A stretch of 64,000 nt of DNA. It comes from JBBRGK01 sp036741355. Its GTDB lineage: Bacteria > Chloroflexota > Dehalococcoidia > CAUJGQ01. This document shows positions 25,706 to 34,027 of the stretch, one piece after another. The stretch covers positions 1-64,000 of the forward strand of contig DAINSK010000005.1 of the NCBI GenBank assembly GCA_036741355.1. Reading direction: 5' to 3'. The translations under genes were made by a program, and so were the position numbers. Numbering within the stretch: the first letter of the stretch is position 1; the number at the start of each line of letters is the position of its first letter. The notes under the pieces were generated by a model that was not told the origin of the DNA, searched no databases, and saw nothing but the letters and a program-made list of their open reading frames with translations.

Positions 25706-27147
25706 GCAGCAACACGCACGGCGATCTGCCGCTCGAGGGGATCCGCATTCTCGAGCTTGGCATGGTCTTCGTACTGCCGCTGGCGATCACGCCGCTCGCC
25801 GGCATGGGTGCAGACGTAATCAAGATTGAGTCGGAAATACGCCCTGAACAGTCGCGCTGGGGGCCGCAGCCGAACAATGAGATGCACGAGCCGGCATACA
25901 ACTACGGCGGCAGTTTCCACATGCTGAACCGCAACAAGCGAGGCGTGACGATCGACCTGGCAAAGCCGAAAGGCCGCGAGCTCTTCCTGCGACTCGTCGC
26001 TGTGAGCGATGTGGTCGCCGAGAACTTCACGCCGCGCGTACTGAGAAACCTCGATCTGACCTACGACAGGCTGGCGGAGGTGAATCCGCGCATCATCCTG
26101 CTTTCGTCGAGTGGCTTTGGTCAGACCGGCCCCTGGCAGAACTACCGCGCCTATGGCCCTGTGACTGAGTCCGTTGATGGCTTGATGATGCTCACAGGCT
26201 ACGAAGACGGTCCGCCTCAGCGGGGCGGCTCAGGTGGTCTTGGCGTGACCTTTCCAGACGTCGCGGGCGCCTACTACGGCAGCTACGCGATCCTGGGCGC
26301 GCTGGAGCAACGAGAACACACCGGGCGCGGCCAGTGGCTGGATCTTTCCCACTTCGAGGCGGGCGTGGCCACGATCCCCGAGGCGATCCTCGACTACACG
26401 ATGAACGGTCGTGTTCAAGAGCGCATGGCGAACCGCCATCCCTGGCGGGCGCCGCAGGGCGTCTATCCCTGTCTTGGTGCGGATCGCTGGCTGGCGTTGT
26501 CGATCGCGACAGACGTACAATTTGCCGCCCTCTCTCGCGTGCTCGGCCTGCCCGGTTTGGCCGGCGACCAACGATTCGTCACTCTCGACGCACGGCGTCG
26601 CAACCAGGACGCGCTGGACGCGTTCATCGGTTCTGCCACCGGCGGCTGGGCTGCCCTGGAGCTGGAGAAGAAGCTTCAGGCCGCAGGCATCGATGCGGCG
26701 GCCGTCGCCGACTCCCGTGATGTCTGGCTGGACCCACAGCTGGCGGCACGGGGCTTCTTCGAAATGATGCCCGCGCCGAACGCGGTGCCTGAGGTCGGTT
26801 CGAGGCCCTTCATCCGTCCCGGGTGGAAGATGTCCGAGAGCGAGGCTACGACGCGCCGCCAGGCGCCGGACTTCGGCGAGCACACGCGCGAGGTGCTGGG
26901 CGAATACCTGGATATCCGCGACGCAGAGCTTGACGCGCTGATGGACGAGCTGGCGGCAGAGGGCGTGATCGCGGACCGGCCGCGACAGGGGATGGTCGCG
27001 CGCGATCCCACCGATCTGGCCGGGATGCTGGAGACCGGCCTGCTGCAGGAGGTGGACCCGGAATACCGGCAGCGTCTGGCAAGCCACCTGCAGGGCGGCG
27101 TTGGCCTACAGGGCGTTGGATCGAAGATGGAAGTCGAATTGCGCTGA
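25702..27147 (+). CDS. CoA-transferase B, module copy 2 (family III, catalytic Asp present)
   Basis: 481 aa starting at ATG 25702 inside the stop of CoA-transferase A. Contains GIRILELGMVFVLPLAITPLAG, MLNRNKRGVTIDLAKPKG, VVAENFTPRVLRNL, the LSSSGFGQTGPWQNYRAYGP loop, and the catalytic Asp in TFPDVAGAYYGSY followed by TGRGQWLDLSHFEAG. The C-terminal extension past residue 400 (DPTDLAGMLETGLLQEVDPEY) is also in copy 1. It serves as the intact template that reveals the frameshift in 4775-6186. Confidence 0.88.
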   Translation: MSSNTHGDLPLEGIRILELGMVFVLPLAITPLAGMGADVIKIESEIRPEQSRWGPQPNNEMHEPAYNYGGSFHMLNRNKRGVTIDLAKPKGRELFLRLVAVSDVVAENFTPRVLRNLDLTYDRLAEVNPRIILLSSSGFGQTGPWQNYRAYGPVTESVDGLMMLTGYEDGPPQRGGSGGLGVTFPDVAGAYYGSYAILGALEQREHTGRGQWLDLSHFEAGVATIPEAILDYTMNGRVQERMANRHPWRAPQGVYPCLGADRWLALSIATDVQFAALSRVLGLPGLAGDQRFVTLDARRRNQDALDAFIGSATGGWAALELEKKLQAAGIDAAAVADSRDVWLDPQLAARGFFEMMPAPNAVPEVGSRPFIRPGWKMSESEATTRRQAPDFGEHTREVLGEYLDIRDAELDALMDELAAEGVIADRPRQGMVARDPTDLAGMLETGLLQEVDPEYRQRLASHLQGGVGLQGVGSKMEVELR

Positions 27148-27206
27148 GAGCGCCGCTGATGCGCGGCGCAGACGGCGCGGGCAGCGATTGAAAGGAGATC
27201 CCCGCT

Positions 27207-28112
27207 ATGGTTCGAGTGATCGACATGGAGTGCCTGCTACCGAAGCATCAGGAGGACGAAGGGCATCCTGGCCCCGAGATCCAGGGTTCCGGCGACACGT
27301 TCCGCGGCAGAGAGCAGGAAGTGGCCGCCGGTCATGGGATGGCAAACTACTCCCGGATCTTTGTCGGCCGCGGTGCAGGCGGCGTAAGGAACCCCCGACC
27401 GCAGATGAGCCTGGACGAGTTCGCCGCGATGCTGGACAAAGCGGGCGTGGTCAAAGGCATGGTTCGGGCAGGTACCAATACGGAGACCGGAGAAGTTGTC
27501 CGAGCACACCCTGAGCGCTTCTTCGGCTTTGCCGTGATCAGCCCGTATGACGGTATGCGGGGCGTGCGTGAGTTCGAGCGGCTGGTGCGCGAGGAAGGGC
27601 TCGTTGGGCTCTCGATGTCGCCGCTGCGGGAACGCATACCGGCGAGCGACCGGCGCTACTACCCCATGTACGCCAAGGCCGTCGAACTGAGCATTCCGGT
27701 GCGCGTGTACTCGTCGATGAACTACGGCACCGACCGCCCGTACGACCTCGGCCACCCCCGCAACCTGGACCAGATCTGCATGGACTTCCCCGAGATGACG
27801 CTGATCGCTGGTTTGAGCGGCTGGCCCTGGGTCAACGAGATGGTAGCGTTGCTGCGCCGCCATCCCAACCTCTACTGCGACACCTCGGCTCATCGACCGC
27901 GCCACTTTGGCACTCCTGGCTCGGGCTGGGAGATGCTGATGCAGCTCGGCAACTCGTTGATCCAGGACAAGATCATGACGGGCTTCTCCTGGTCTACGTT
28001 CGGCGAGTCGTACGAGACGCTGATTGCCGAGTATCTCGCGCTGCCGCTCAAGGACAGCGTCAAAGAGAAATGGCTCTTCGGCAACGCGGCGCGTGTATTT
28101 GGCTTCGAGTAG
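27207..28112 (+). CDS. Amidohydrolase_2-fold protein, module copy 2, metal ligands not conserved
   Basis: 301 aa with AAAGGAG upstream. It is paralogous to 3787-4710 over its full length (ISPYDGMRGVREFERLVREE, IPASDRRYYPMYAKAVEL, HPNLYCDTSAHRPRHFG, KEKWLFGNAARVFGFE). The four positions that hold metal ligands in amidohydrolase_2 enzymes are replaced in the same way as in copy 1: VIDMEC for HxH, VRVYSS for the strand-5 His, LIAGLSGW for the strand-6 His and MTGFSW for the final Asp. Conserved loss in both copies argues for a deliberate non-metal role. Third gene of the module; a terminator follows. Confidence 0.8.
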   Translation: MVRVIDMECLLPKHQEDEGHPGPEIQGSGDTFRGREQEVAAGHGMANYSRIFVGRGAGGVRNPRPQMSLDEFAAMLDKAGVVKGMVRAGTNTETGEVVRAHPERFFGFAVISPYDGMRGVREFERLVREEGLVGLSMSPLRERIPASDRRYYPMYAKAVELSIPVRVYSSMNYGTDRPYDLGHPRNLDQICMDFPEMTLIAGLSGWPWVNEMVALLRRHPNLYCDTSAHRPRHFGTPGSGWEMLMQLGNSLIQDKIMTGFSWSTFGESYETLIAEYLALPLKDSVKEKWLFGNAARVFGFE

Positions 28113-28240
28113 GCGGGAGATGCGCCGCCAGTCATCATAGGCCTCCGCCGGAACTGCTGCGTCAGTCCAGGCAGGGCGAAGCGCCGGCGAGCCAGACGTT
28201 AGAACCCACGAGCCTGCCGGGCAGCAGCCAAAGGACAAAC

Positions 28241-28274
28241 GGCACGACCGCGCCTTACAGCGCGCGGTCGTGCC
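28241..28274. terminator. Bidirectional hairpin terminator
   Basis: GGCACGACCGCGC pairs with GCGCGGTCGTGCC around a loop of a few bases. It sits in the 166-bp gap between the convergent module-2 operon and the IclR gene. Short A-rich and C-rich flanks suggest it ends transcripts from both sides. Confidence 0.65.
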
Positions 28275-28278
28275 CGCC

Positions 28279-29097
28279 CTATCGCGCGACGAGCGGTGGA
28301 CCAGGTTCGATGCCGGTCAGGCCGCCTCCACGCCGGTACCCCAGCAGTGCGCTGATCTGCATTGCGCCACTCAGGCCGATTTCGACGTACTTGTTGATGT
28401 TGGCTTCGTGGATGCGGGCAAGCGGTCCGGAGATCGTGAGGCTGGCCACCAGTCTGTCGCTGTAGTCGCGCACCGGTACCGAGACTCCGGCGACGCCCAC
28501 GTCCGTCTCCTCGATTGATACCGCATACCCCTTGAGTCGAATGTCTGCAAGTTCATCGCGCAGACGTGCGGGCTCGGTAATGGTATGGGGTGTAACGGCG
28601 GGCAGCCCTTCTTCGATCACCGCCTCGATCAATACCTCCGGCAGGAAGGCGAGCAGCACTTTTGACGAACAGCCCGCGTGCAGAGGAGCCGTCGCTCCTA
28701 CCTCGAGGATGAGTTGAAGTCCGGACCGCTGCTGCACCCGCTCGATACAGACCACTCGTCTTCGGTCGCTGTCCACAACCTGCAGCAGCACGGTTTCGTC
28801 AGTTAGCGCCGCCACCTGTTCCATAATCGGCCGGGCGACGCGTGAGAGTTCCAGGCCCTCATACGCACGGCGTCCAAGCTCGAGCGCGGCGAGCCCCAGC
28901 CGAAACCTGCGCGTATCCGGGGCCTGAACGAGAAACCCGTGTAGTTGGAGCACGCGCAGGATACGGTACACGGTGGTCTTTGGGATGCCGACTTCCCGCG
29001 CCAGGGCGCCCAGCCCCCACTCCGTCTGGCGTTCCCCGAACAGTCGAAGAATGCGCAGTGTCTTGTCCACAATCCTGACGGACGGTTGTTCCAGCAT
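28279..29097 (-). CDS. IclR family transcriptional regulator
   Basis: 272 aa. N-terminal winged helix: KTLRILRLFGERQTEWGLGA, EVGIPKTTVYRILRVLQLHG, then the wing (RRFRLGLAALELGRRA). The effector domain shows LQLILEVGATAPLHAGCSSK, IRLKGYAVSIEETDVGVAGV and VPVRDYSDRLVASLTISGP. Family members repress or activate aromatic and carboxylic acid catabolism in response to a small acid. Its position at the end of the catabolic island makes that island the likely target. The operator is not identified. Confidence 0.92.
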   Translation of the reverse strand: MLEQPSVRIVDKTLRILRLFGERQTEWGLGALAREVGIPKTTVYRILRVLQLHGFLVQAPDTRRFRLGLAALELGRRAYEGLELSRVARPIMEQVAALTDETVLLQVVDSDRRRVVCIERVQQRSGLQLILEVGATAPLHAGCSSKVLLAFLPEVLIEAVIEEGLPAVTPHTITEPARLRDELADIRLKGYAVSIEETDVGVAGVSVPVRDYSDRLVASLTISGPLARIHEANINKYVEIGLSGAMQISALLGYRRGGGLTGIEPGPPLVAR

Positions 29098-29420
29098 TAA
29101 TTCCTGACGTCATCCAGGTTCGAAATCGTATTCTATCGCCTTTTGTTTCTCCGCCGTCGAATCGCAAGCGAACCGGCTCCAGCAGGTCGAGAACTCTATC
29201 CACCAGAGCCGCACGCCAGGCCGCGGTTCAATTCCACCCACGTAGTCTCCATCGCAGTGTACCGGTGTCCGCGGCGATGGCCACGCGTACGGCGAACGCT
29301 TGCGCAAGAAAGCGCAGTGGCCGGCCGTTCCTGGCCCCCGTGGAAAGGCGGACGGCGCACGCTGAACGCCGAGTTGTACGGTGATGCAGGGTGTACCACA
29401 GAGTGTTCGAGGATGGAGTG
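29098..29420. other. Intergenic region upstream of the IclR gene
   Basis: 323 bases between the divergent IclR gene and the small gene at 29421. I see no gene that I can support. AT-rich stretches (TATTCTATCGCC near 29130) may belong to the IclR promoter and its own operator, and GAGGATGGAGTG just before 29421 is a ribosome site for the small gene. Confidence 0.4.
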
Positions 29421-29630
29421 ATGGCTACCGTGGAGCTGACCGTCGACACCCTGACCGTTCACATCCAGGGGATCGATAAGATATTGGCGCTCGAGAGCCG
29501 GCTCGAGTTGCCGCTGGAACATGTGGCCGGTGTCGAGGCGGGTCCCGCTCTGGCACGCGAATGGTGGAAGCGGTTTAGGCTGTGGGCAGCCGCGGTCAAC
29601 CGGGCGCTCCAGGGACGCGGCGGACGGTGA
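29421..29630 (+). CDS. Small protein resembling a PH-domain-like family, possibly truncated (69 aa)
   Basis: Starts MATVELTVDTLTVHIQGIDK after a good ribosome site. The pattern of a beta-strand, VHIQGIDKILALESRLELPLEHVAGVEA and WWKRFR is seen in a family of small actinobacterial and chloroflexal proteins that continue for another ~60 residues with PGTxxPG strands. Here the frame leaves that pattern after WWK and ends within 20 residues, so a C-terminal truncation or frameshift is likely. The TGA overlaps a GTG start for the HAD-like remnant. Confidence 0.5.
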   Translation: MATVELTVDTLTVHIQGIDKILALESRLELPLEHVAGVEAGPALAREWWKRFRLWAAAVNRALQGRGGR

Positions 29631-29840
29631 CTTTGGGCTCGAGCGACGAAATAACGACGCGGCCGGACGGACCGGGGCTCGGTGCGCAGCGCGGCCGCAT
29701 CTGTCTCGACGTTGACGACACGCTGATCGATGTCCGGCTGCGACTGCGTCCGCTGGCCCGCGAGGTGATCGCCGAGCTCCAGGCTTCAGGTTTCGAGGTC
29801 CACATCTGGTCGGGCATGGGGCAGCGCTGGGACATCATTG
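29627..29840 (+). pseudogene. HAD-superfamily hydrolase, N-terminus only, cut by the integrated element
   Basis: From a GTG overlapping the previous stop, the frame reads RICLDVDDTLIDVRLRLRP and LAREVIAELQASGFEVHIWS: the HAD motif I (DxDxT, here DVDDT) and motif II strand ending in Ser. After about GMGQRW near 29835 the similarity stops. Sequence from the opposite strand belongs to an element gene starting at 30067. The remaining HAD domains are missing from the window, so the left junction of the element broke this gene. The exact junction is uncertain by some tens of bases. Confidence 0.6.
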
Positions 29841-30067
29841 ATATGCACGGCCTGCGACGGCTGGAGCGCCAGAAACGCTTCCAGAGAGAGGTAGGTCACC
29901 AGCCGGATCGCCGTCGCTTCGGCCGGAAGCGTGCGTGGCGTCTCGATGTTGTAGTCGCCCACATCACGAAACTGGATCCGGAGCACCTCTTGCCAGCTAT
30001 CCCCGATCCGCACCTCAAGCGCTTGCGTCGAAGGACCAGCCACGGTGAACCCGCTTGGCGCGGTCAT
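29841..30067 (-). pseudogene. Element gene truncated at the left border (beta-rich protein)
   Basis: ATG at 30067 overlaps the stop of the terminase-like gene (ATGA). The first ~75 codons look genuine: TAPSGFTVAGPSTQALEVRI, WQEVLRIQFRDVGDYNIETP, VTYLSLEAFLALQP. After that the frame runs into the antisense of the HAD gene. The C-terminal part is lost. I do not recognise the family. Confidence 0.5.
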
Positions 30068-30732
30068 AGCTCGTCGTCTCCCTCTTCCGCGTCGGGGTCA
30101 TAATCGACGTCCAGAACTTCACCCGGCAGCTTGATGTTGTCGGCGCCCAGCTCGGCCCGATAGTCGGAGATGTTCCCCTGCGGCACTTGCGCCTTCAGCT
30201 CAGCCATCCAGTTCCGCCACTCCATGGAGCCGATGGCGAACTGCTGGCGGTTATCGTTGCTGACCGTGACGTTCATGCCGGTACGCTCTTGCTCGGCTGC
30301 CGCTTTCGCAGCCTGCTGCTCACCCACAGTCGGCGTATCCAGGCGATGGAACTTCGCGCGCCGCTCGTTATCCTTCCCCCGCGCTACCAGCGCCCGCACC
30401 CGCGCGCCGTCGTCTGTGAGATGCCAGAATGCCCATTTCTCCAACTTGATGTTCTCGTCATAGACATCAGCGATGGAATCAAAGCGGGCTTGGGCCGTCG
30501 CGTGAAGCTGCTCACGCGCGTCGTTATCCAACCACTCCAGGTCCAGGTAGATCGTGTCTTCACAGACGCCTTCACGGATGGCGATATCGGCTACCGGCGT
30601 GGCCAACTCCACCGCGATTGCGGCGCGCTGCATACGAGCGTTGATGACCCGATCCGTACCACGGTTCCCCCGACCCGGCGGTCGACCTGGACCCCGCTTC
30701 AGATCCGGCCCCGCGGCAACCAACGCTTCCAT
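30064..30732 (-). CDS. HTH protein resembling phage terminase small subunits, paralogue 2
   Basis: 222 aa from ATG 30732; this start aligns with the paralogue at 31961. A basic GPGRPPGRGNRGTD linker is followed by an HTH region (ATPVADIAIREGVCEDTIYLDL), a helical stretch ending ERRAKFHRLDTPTV, which mirrors the RRAKLLGLDAPT segment of terminase-small-subunit-like proteins, and a C-terminus rich in acidic residues (DVDYDPDAEEGDDEL). Genes next to it suggest DNA packaging or mobilisation, but no large terminase is present. It overlaps the truncated gene at 29841. Confidence 0.65.
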   Translation of the reverse strand: MEALVAAGPDLKRGPGRPPGRGNRGTDRVINARMQRAAIAVELATPVADIAIREGVCEDTIYLDLEWLDNDAREQLHATAQARFDSIADVYDENIKLEKWAFWHLTDDGARVRALVARGKDNERRAKFHRLDTPTVGEQQAAKAAAEQERTGMNVTVSNDNRQQFAIGSMEWRNWMAELKAQVPQGNISDYRAELGADNIKLPGEVLDVDYDPDAEEGDDEL

Positions 30733-30804
30733 TTCGTATATCCCCTGCGTGAATTCAAATATCCCCACCCTCTGCGGACGGACTCATTGCTCGCCCGTCG
30801 CGCC

Positions 30805-31299
30805 CTAACTGCTGACGCGGACAGTCACCACAGCGTCAGTGCTCCCCAAGTGCGCCGTGAATCGCCAGCAGCCCGCCGTAGGCACCGCGATCCCCGATGG
30901 GTAGCCGCCGTCTATCGTGCCCGCCCGGTCCAGCGTCGCATGGAGGAGAGTCCCCTGAATCGGTGGGGCCGGTGCGTCGAGCCGCTCCGCCGTAAGCGCC
31001 AACATCGGAGCCTGATAGCCGTAGCCGTTTGTTGGTCGCCACAGCGCTTTTGTCTCGTGCCCCGCCGCCAACGGCGGCATGCGGACGGTGATCGCGCCGC
31101 CGTCGCGCTCGACCACGTTGCCGCCAGTGCTCCGCAGGACGGGTGACTCCGGGCAAGCCGCCACCGCCGACGAGGCGATCAGGGAGCGGTGAGACGTGGA
31201 TCCGCAGGCGACGAGCACAACGACGAGCGGGAGCACGGCCGAGCACGCGCTGCGTCCTGCTCTGGAGCCAGTAACAAGCCGCCGCGCTCGCAGTGTCAC
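30805..31299 (-). CDS. Small secreted lipoprotein of the element
   Basis: 164 aa; GTG 31299 overlaps the stop of paralogue 1 (GTGA). The N-terminus is basic then hydrophobic with a lipobox, VVLVACGSTSHRS, so it should be lipidated and exported. The mature part is beta-rich with Cys near CPESPV and a GCWRFTAHLGST segment, close to lipoprotein domains of unknown function in Chloroflexota. A lipoprotein between two DNA-binding paralogues is unusual. It may serve as a surface-exclusion or superinfection protein, which is conjecture. Confidence 0.6.
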   Translation of the reverse strand: MTLRARRLVTGSRAGRSACSAVLPLVVVLVACGSTSHRSLIASSAVAACPESPVLRSTGGNVVERDGGAITVRMPPLAAGHETKALWRPTNGYGYQAPMLALTAERLDAPAPPIQGTLLHATLDRAGTIDGGYPSGIAVPTAGCWRFTAHLGSTDAVVTVRVSS

Positions 31300-31961
31300 A
31301 GTTCCTCATCCCCCTCTTCGGCATCGGGGTCGTAATCGACGTCCAGCACCTCTCCAGGCAGCTTGATGTTGTCGGCGCCTAACTCTTCCCGGTAGTCACT
31401 GATATTTCCTTGGGGAACTTGGGATTCCAGCTCTGCCATCATAGCGCGCCATTCCAGGCTGCCAATAGCGAACTGCTGCCGGTTATCGTTGTTGATCGTG
31501 ACCGCCGCGCCGTCGGCCCCTTCCTTCTCCGACGCCGCTTGGTGCTCGCCCACGGTCGGCTGTTCGAGCCGGTAGAACTTCATCAACTTATCGCCGCATG
31601 TCACCATGCTGTTGACCGCTTTGATTTGCGCATGCGGATCGGGGGTCGAGTAATAGGTCCGCTCCGCCATATCGGCACCCTTGAGGAAGATGCCTTCAAC
31701 ATGATCTGCACGCTCTTGCAGAGTGCGCTTAAACCGCGTTTTAGCTTGGCCGTCCAGGAACTGGATATCGTCGTCGATCGTCTCAACCGACACGCCTTCT
31801 TGCTCCGCGATCTCGGCGTAGTGGCGACCACGCATCACGGCATCGTGCACCCGTTCCATCCGCGCGATCAGCACGGGATCGGTGCGCCGGTTTCCCCGTC
31901 CAGGCGGACGCCCGCCCGGGTGCTTCGGCAGTTCAGGGCCAGAGGCGATCAGCACAGTCAT
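31296..31961 (-). CDS. HTH protein resembling phage terminase small subunits, paralogue 1
   Basis: 221 aa. It has the same layout as 30064-30732: a basic GRPPGRGNRRTD linker, an HTH (GRHYAEIAEQEGVSVETIDDDI), MKFYRLEQPTVGEHQAA, and the tail DVDYDPDAEEGDEEL. The last ~60 residues are almost identical to paralogue 2 although many codons differ synonymously, indicating that both proteins have been kept under selection. Role is inferred from resemblance to terminase small subunits and replisome organisers. Confidence 0.65.
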   Translation of the reverse strand: MTVLIASGPELPKHPGGRPPGRGNRRTDPVLIARMERVHDAVMRGRHYAEIAEQEGVSVETIDDDIQFLDGQAKTRFKRTLQERADHVEGIFLKGADMAERTYYSTPDPHAQIKAVNSMVTCGDKLMKFYRLEQPTVGEHQAASEKEGADGAAVTINNDNRQQFAIGSLEWRAMMAELESQVPQGNISDYREELGADNIKLPGEVLDVDYDPDAEEGDEEL

Positions 31962-32638
31962 TCGTAGTTTCCGACGCTAAAAACTGTAGTTTCTCCGCGA
32001 GTGTGCGTACCGCCCAATACTCGCTTGTCGCCGTCGCCGCGACGCCTGAAGCGGAGTGTATCCACTTATGCTCATAAGCATAATACTCGCCCTATTTCTA
32101 TAGTGTGTGCGAGTAAGAAGCATCGCCCGCAACTCGGCGGCCGAGCTGGACTCGTCTCTGGCCTGACGCATGCACCGCAGCCGTCAGGCTCGCCATTCTG
32201 GCGTCGTCGATGATGACACGACCGAACTCGTGGGCTCGGCCCATCAGTGTCAGAACTCAGCATCCTCGAGCCCGTCCATACCCTTGCTGGAGATGCAGTC
32301 TTCGCTTCGAGAATGGCTCTCGGGCGCGCTGATCGCCCCGCGGCTTGTGTGCTGGATCGCGCTTTGCGATGTGCTGTGCGTTCTTGGGGGGAAGGGCGTT
32401 CACCGGACTCCTCCTCGTTGGCTCACGTTCGCTCAATGGTCGGCCAGCGCGGGACCACGCTGCGTCTTCAGACCCGCCTCCCCTGGATCTTGTCGCAGCG
32501 GCATGGCGCTCCCGGCGGTCGATTCTCCGTTTGCGTCACAGCATTGATCCGCGGCGCGATCACCGCCCGTAGCCCGCGCACGTTCTCGGCCCGTTCCGTC
32601 GCGGCGTGCTCCGAGTCTGGACCGGCAGCCGGTGCTGC
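31962..32638. other. Non-coding or decayed stretch inside the element
   Basis: 677 bases without a convincing gene. Forward frames at 32170-32547 and 32247-32642 lack a ribosome site and protein-like composition. An AT-rich patch with TTATGCTCATAAGCATAA (32066-32083) forms an inverted repeat and could hold the promoter of the leftward genes ending at 29841. On the minus strand a short GTG frame after GGAGGAG near 32395 gives only ~48 basic residues. Confidence 0.35.
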
Positions 32639-33106
32639 CTAGCCATCGTTTTGCTCCTGAGGGACACTACGACCGATCCGCTTTGCTGCGGGCAGGTACG
32701 CCGGGCGCGGACCGAACCTGTCGCGGATATACTTCGCTAGCTCCACTTCCAGTCCGCGCGCCGCACGCCACTCCAGACGCTTCTGGCCACCAGTCATCTT
32801 GGAGCTGCGTGTCGTGCCGTTCAGTTCGATGAACTCCAGCCTCTCCAATTCATGCAACGGCGTTGCTATCACCCGCCAGTTTGTGCCCGCGGGTGGGTCC
32901 GGGACGTGCAGCACAGCGCGCAGATCGGACGGCAGAAAAGGGGAGTGATAGAGCGCGAGATACGCGATTCCCCAGAACAAGCCGCGCATGTAGTCAGGAT
33001 CAGTCTTGTGCCAGATCCTGTTGTCGCGCCACTCGGCAATTCTGGTGAGCCGCTCCTCGCGCACGTTTTCGCGCATCCAGGCTTCGCTAGGAATGCGAGG
33101 CGGCAT
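32639..33106 (-). CDS. Hypothetical element protein (155 aa), winged-helix-like C-terminus
   Basis: ATG 33106 follows GGAGG with a seven-base gap. The longer open frame upstream has no protein-like character. Contains PSEAWMRENVREERLTRIAEWRDN, GIAYLALYHSPFLPSDLRAV and HELERLEFIELNGTTR; the last part suggests a winged helix with TTRSSKMTGG as the wing. It ends with basic residues and QEQNDG. Function unknown; it could be a small DNA-binding protein of the element. Confidence 0.45.
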   Translation of the reverse strand: MPPRIPSEAWMRENVREERLTRIAEWRDNRIWHKTDPDYMRGLFWGIAYLALYHSPFLPSDLRAVLHVPDPPAGTNWRVIATPLHELERLEFIELNGTTRSSKMTGGQKRLEWRAARGLEVELAKYIRDRFGPRPAYLPAAKRIGRSVPQEQNDG

Positions 33107-33334
33107 CGCAATCCTCCAGCCGTACAACCTAATCGGGGATCCCACGCTGAGACCAAGACTCGCTGCTGAAGCCGGTCGCCATTCTGGGCGACACCGCAGA
33201 CCGGCGTAAGCGCCGTCAGCTAACTCGAGACCATGTGCTGCCATCATGCCCGCCGAACTATGGTGCTTACCCTGAGATTGGTGGTGCATCAGAATTAACA
33301 CCGCAAAGTCGCAAAATCGCAAAAACCAACCCGC

Positions 33335-33922
33335 TCATTGCCGCTTCCACACTTGCTCAACGCGCCGTCGGTTCAGGGCGTACGTCCACTGCTGCTGATC
33401 GTCAATTGTGACTGACGATGTTAGGCGGCCACGCTGCGACGGCACGAGGATGTGTAGTTCTCTGAGTTCCTTCCAGATCATGCTGGGGCTCACAGAGAGA
33501 GCGCCGAATTGGGACGTGATCGCGGCGATGCACGCGTTCCCGATCAGAAAGAAACAGTCGTCGGTTTGCCAGCCAAGGGGTCCGGCAGCGTCCTGAGCGT
33601 GCTCGATGACCCGAAGGCTCCTGCCCGTCGGCACGAGTTCGTAGAGCACATTTTCGCCCCTAGCGAGAAGGTCGCGGAGTGCGAACAGGAACTGGACGGC
33701 GGGACGTTCACGTTCTTGGTCTCGTGCCCCCTGTCGTCCAAGCTGCAGCATCGCCCGTCGTCCCCGTTCACGGATCGCCGCCGCCTCGTCTGCGGTGATA
33801 ATGCCGAGGTGCGCAGCAAACTCCAGAGCGGTGCCCGCAGCGACATCCAGCGAGGCAAAGTTGCCCGCAAAGCGTGGGTGGCCGCCCAGACGCGATGTCG
33901 TTGTTCGCGTCTGCTGGTCCAT
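33335..33922 (-). CDS. Stand-alone C-terminal domain of a mobile-element primase/helicase
   Basis: 195 aa from ATG 33922, preceded by GGGGGGAAT. The pattern HPRFAGNFASLDVAAGTALEFA, EAAAIRERGRRAMLQLGRQ, QFLFALRDLLARGENVLYEL, GWQTDDCFFLIGNACIAAI and SPSMIWKELRELHIL matches the C-terminal region of large ATPase/primase proteins found in actinobacterial and chloroflexal integrative elements. The ATPase part is absent from this gene and from its surroundings. It is either a natural split or a remnant. Confidence 0.55.
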   Translation of the reverse strand: MDQQTRTTTSRLGGHPRFAGNFASLDVAAGTALEFAAHLGIITADEAAAIRERGRRAMLQLGRQGARDQERERPAVQFLFALRDLLARGENVLYELVPTGRSLRVIEHAQDAAGPLGWQTDDCFFLIGNACIAAITSQFGALSVSPSMIWKELRELHILVPSQRGRLTSSVTIDDQQQWTYALNRRRVEQVWKRQ

Positions 33923-34027
33923 ATTCCCCCCACGGTTGACGGTCATAACAGGCGGACACCCCGTGCCACGGGAGGAGTGGCGCACAGACAGCGAGCCTGT
34001 TTGCCGGTGCGACATCCTACCGCGACG

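Noticed and set aside
32170..32547. Plus-strand ORFs in the element's empty stretch
   Set aside because: No ribosome site, opposite strand to all element genes and no recognisable composition.
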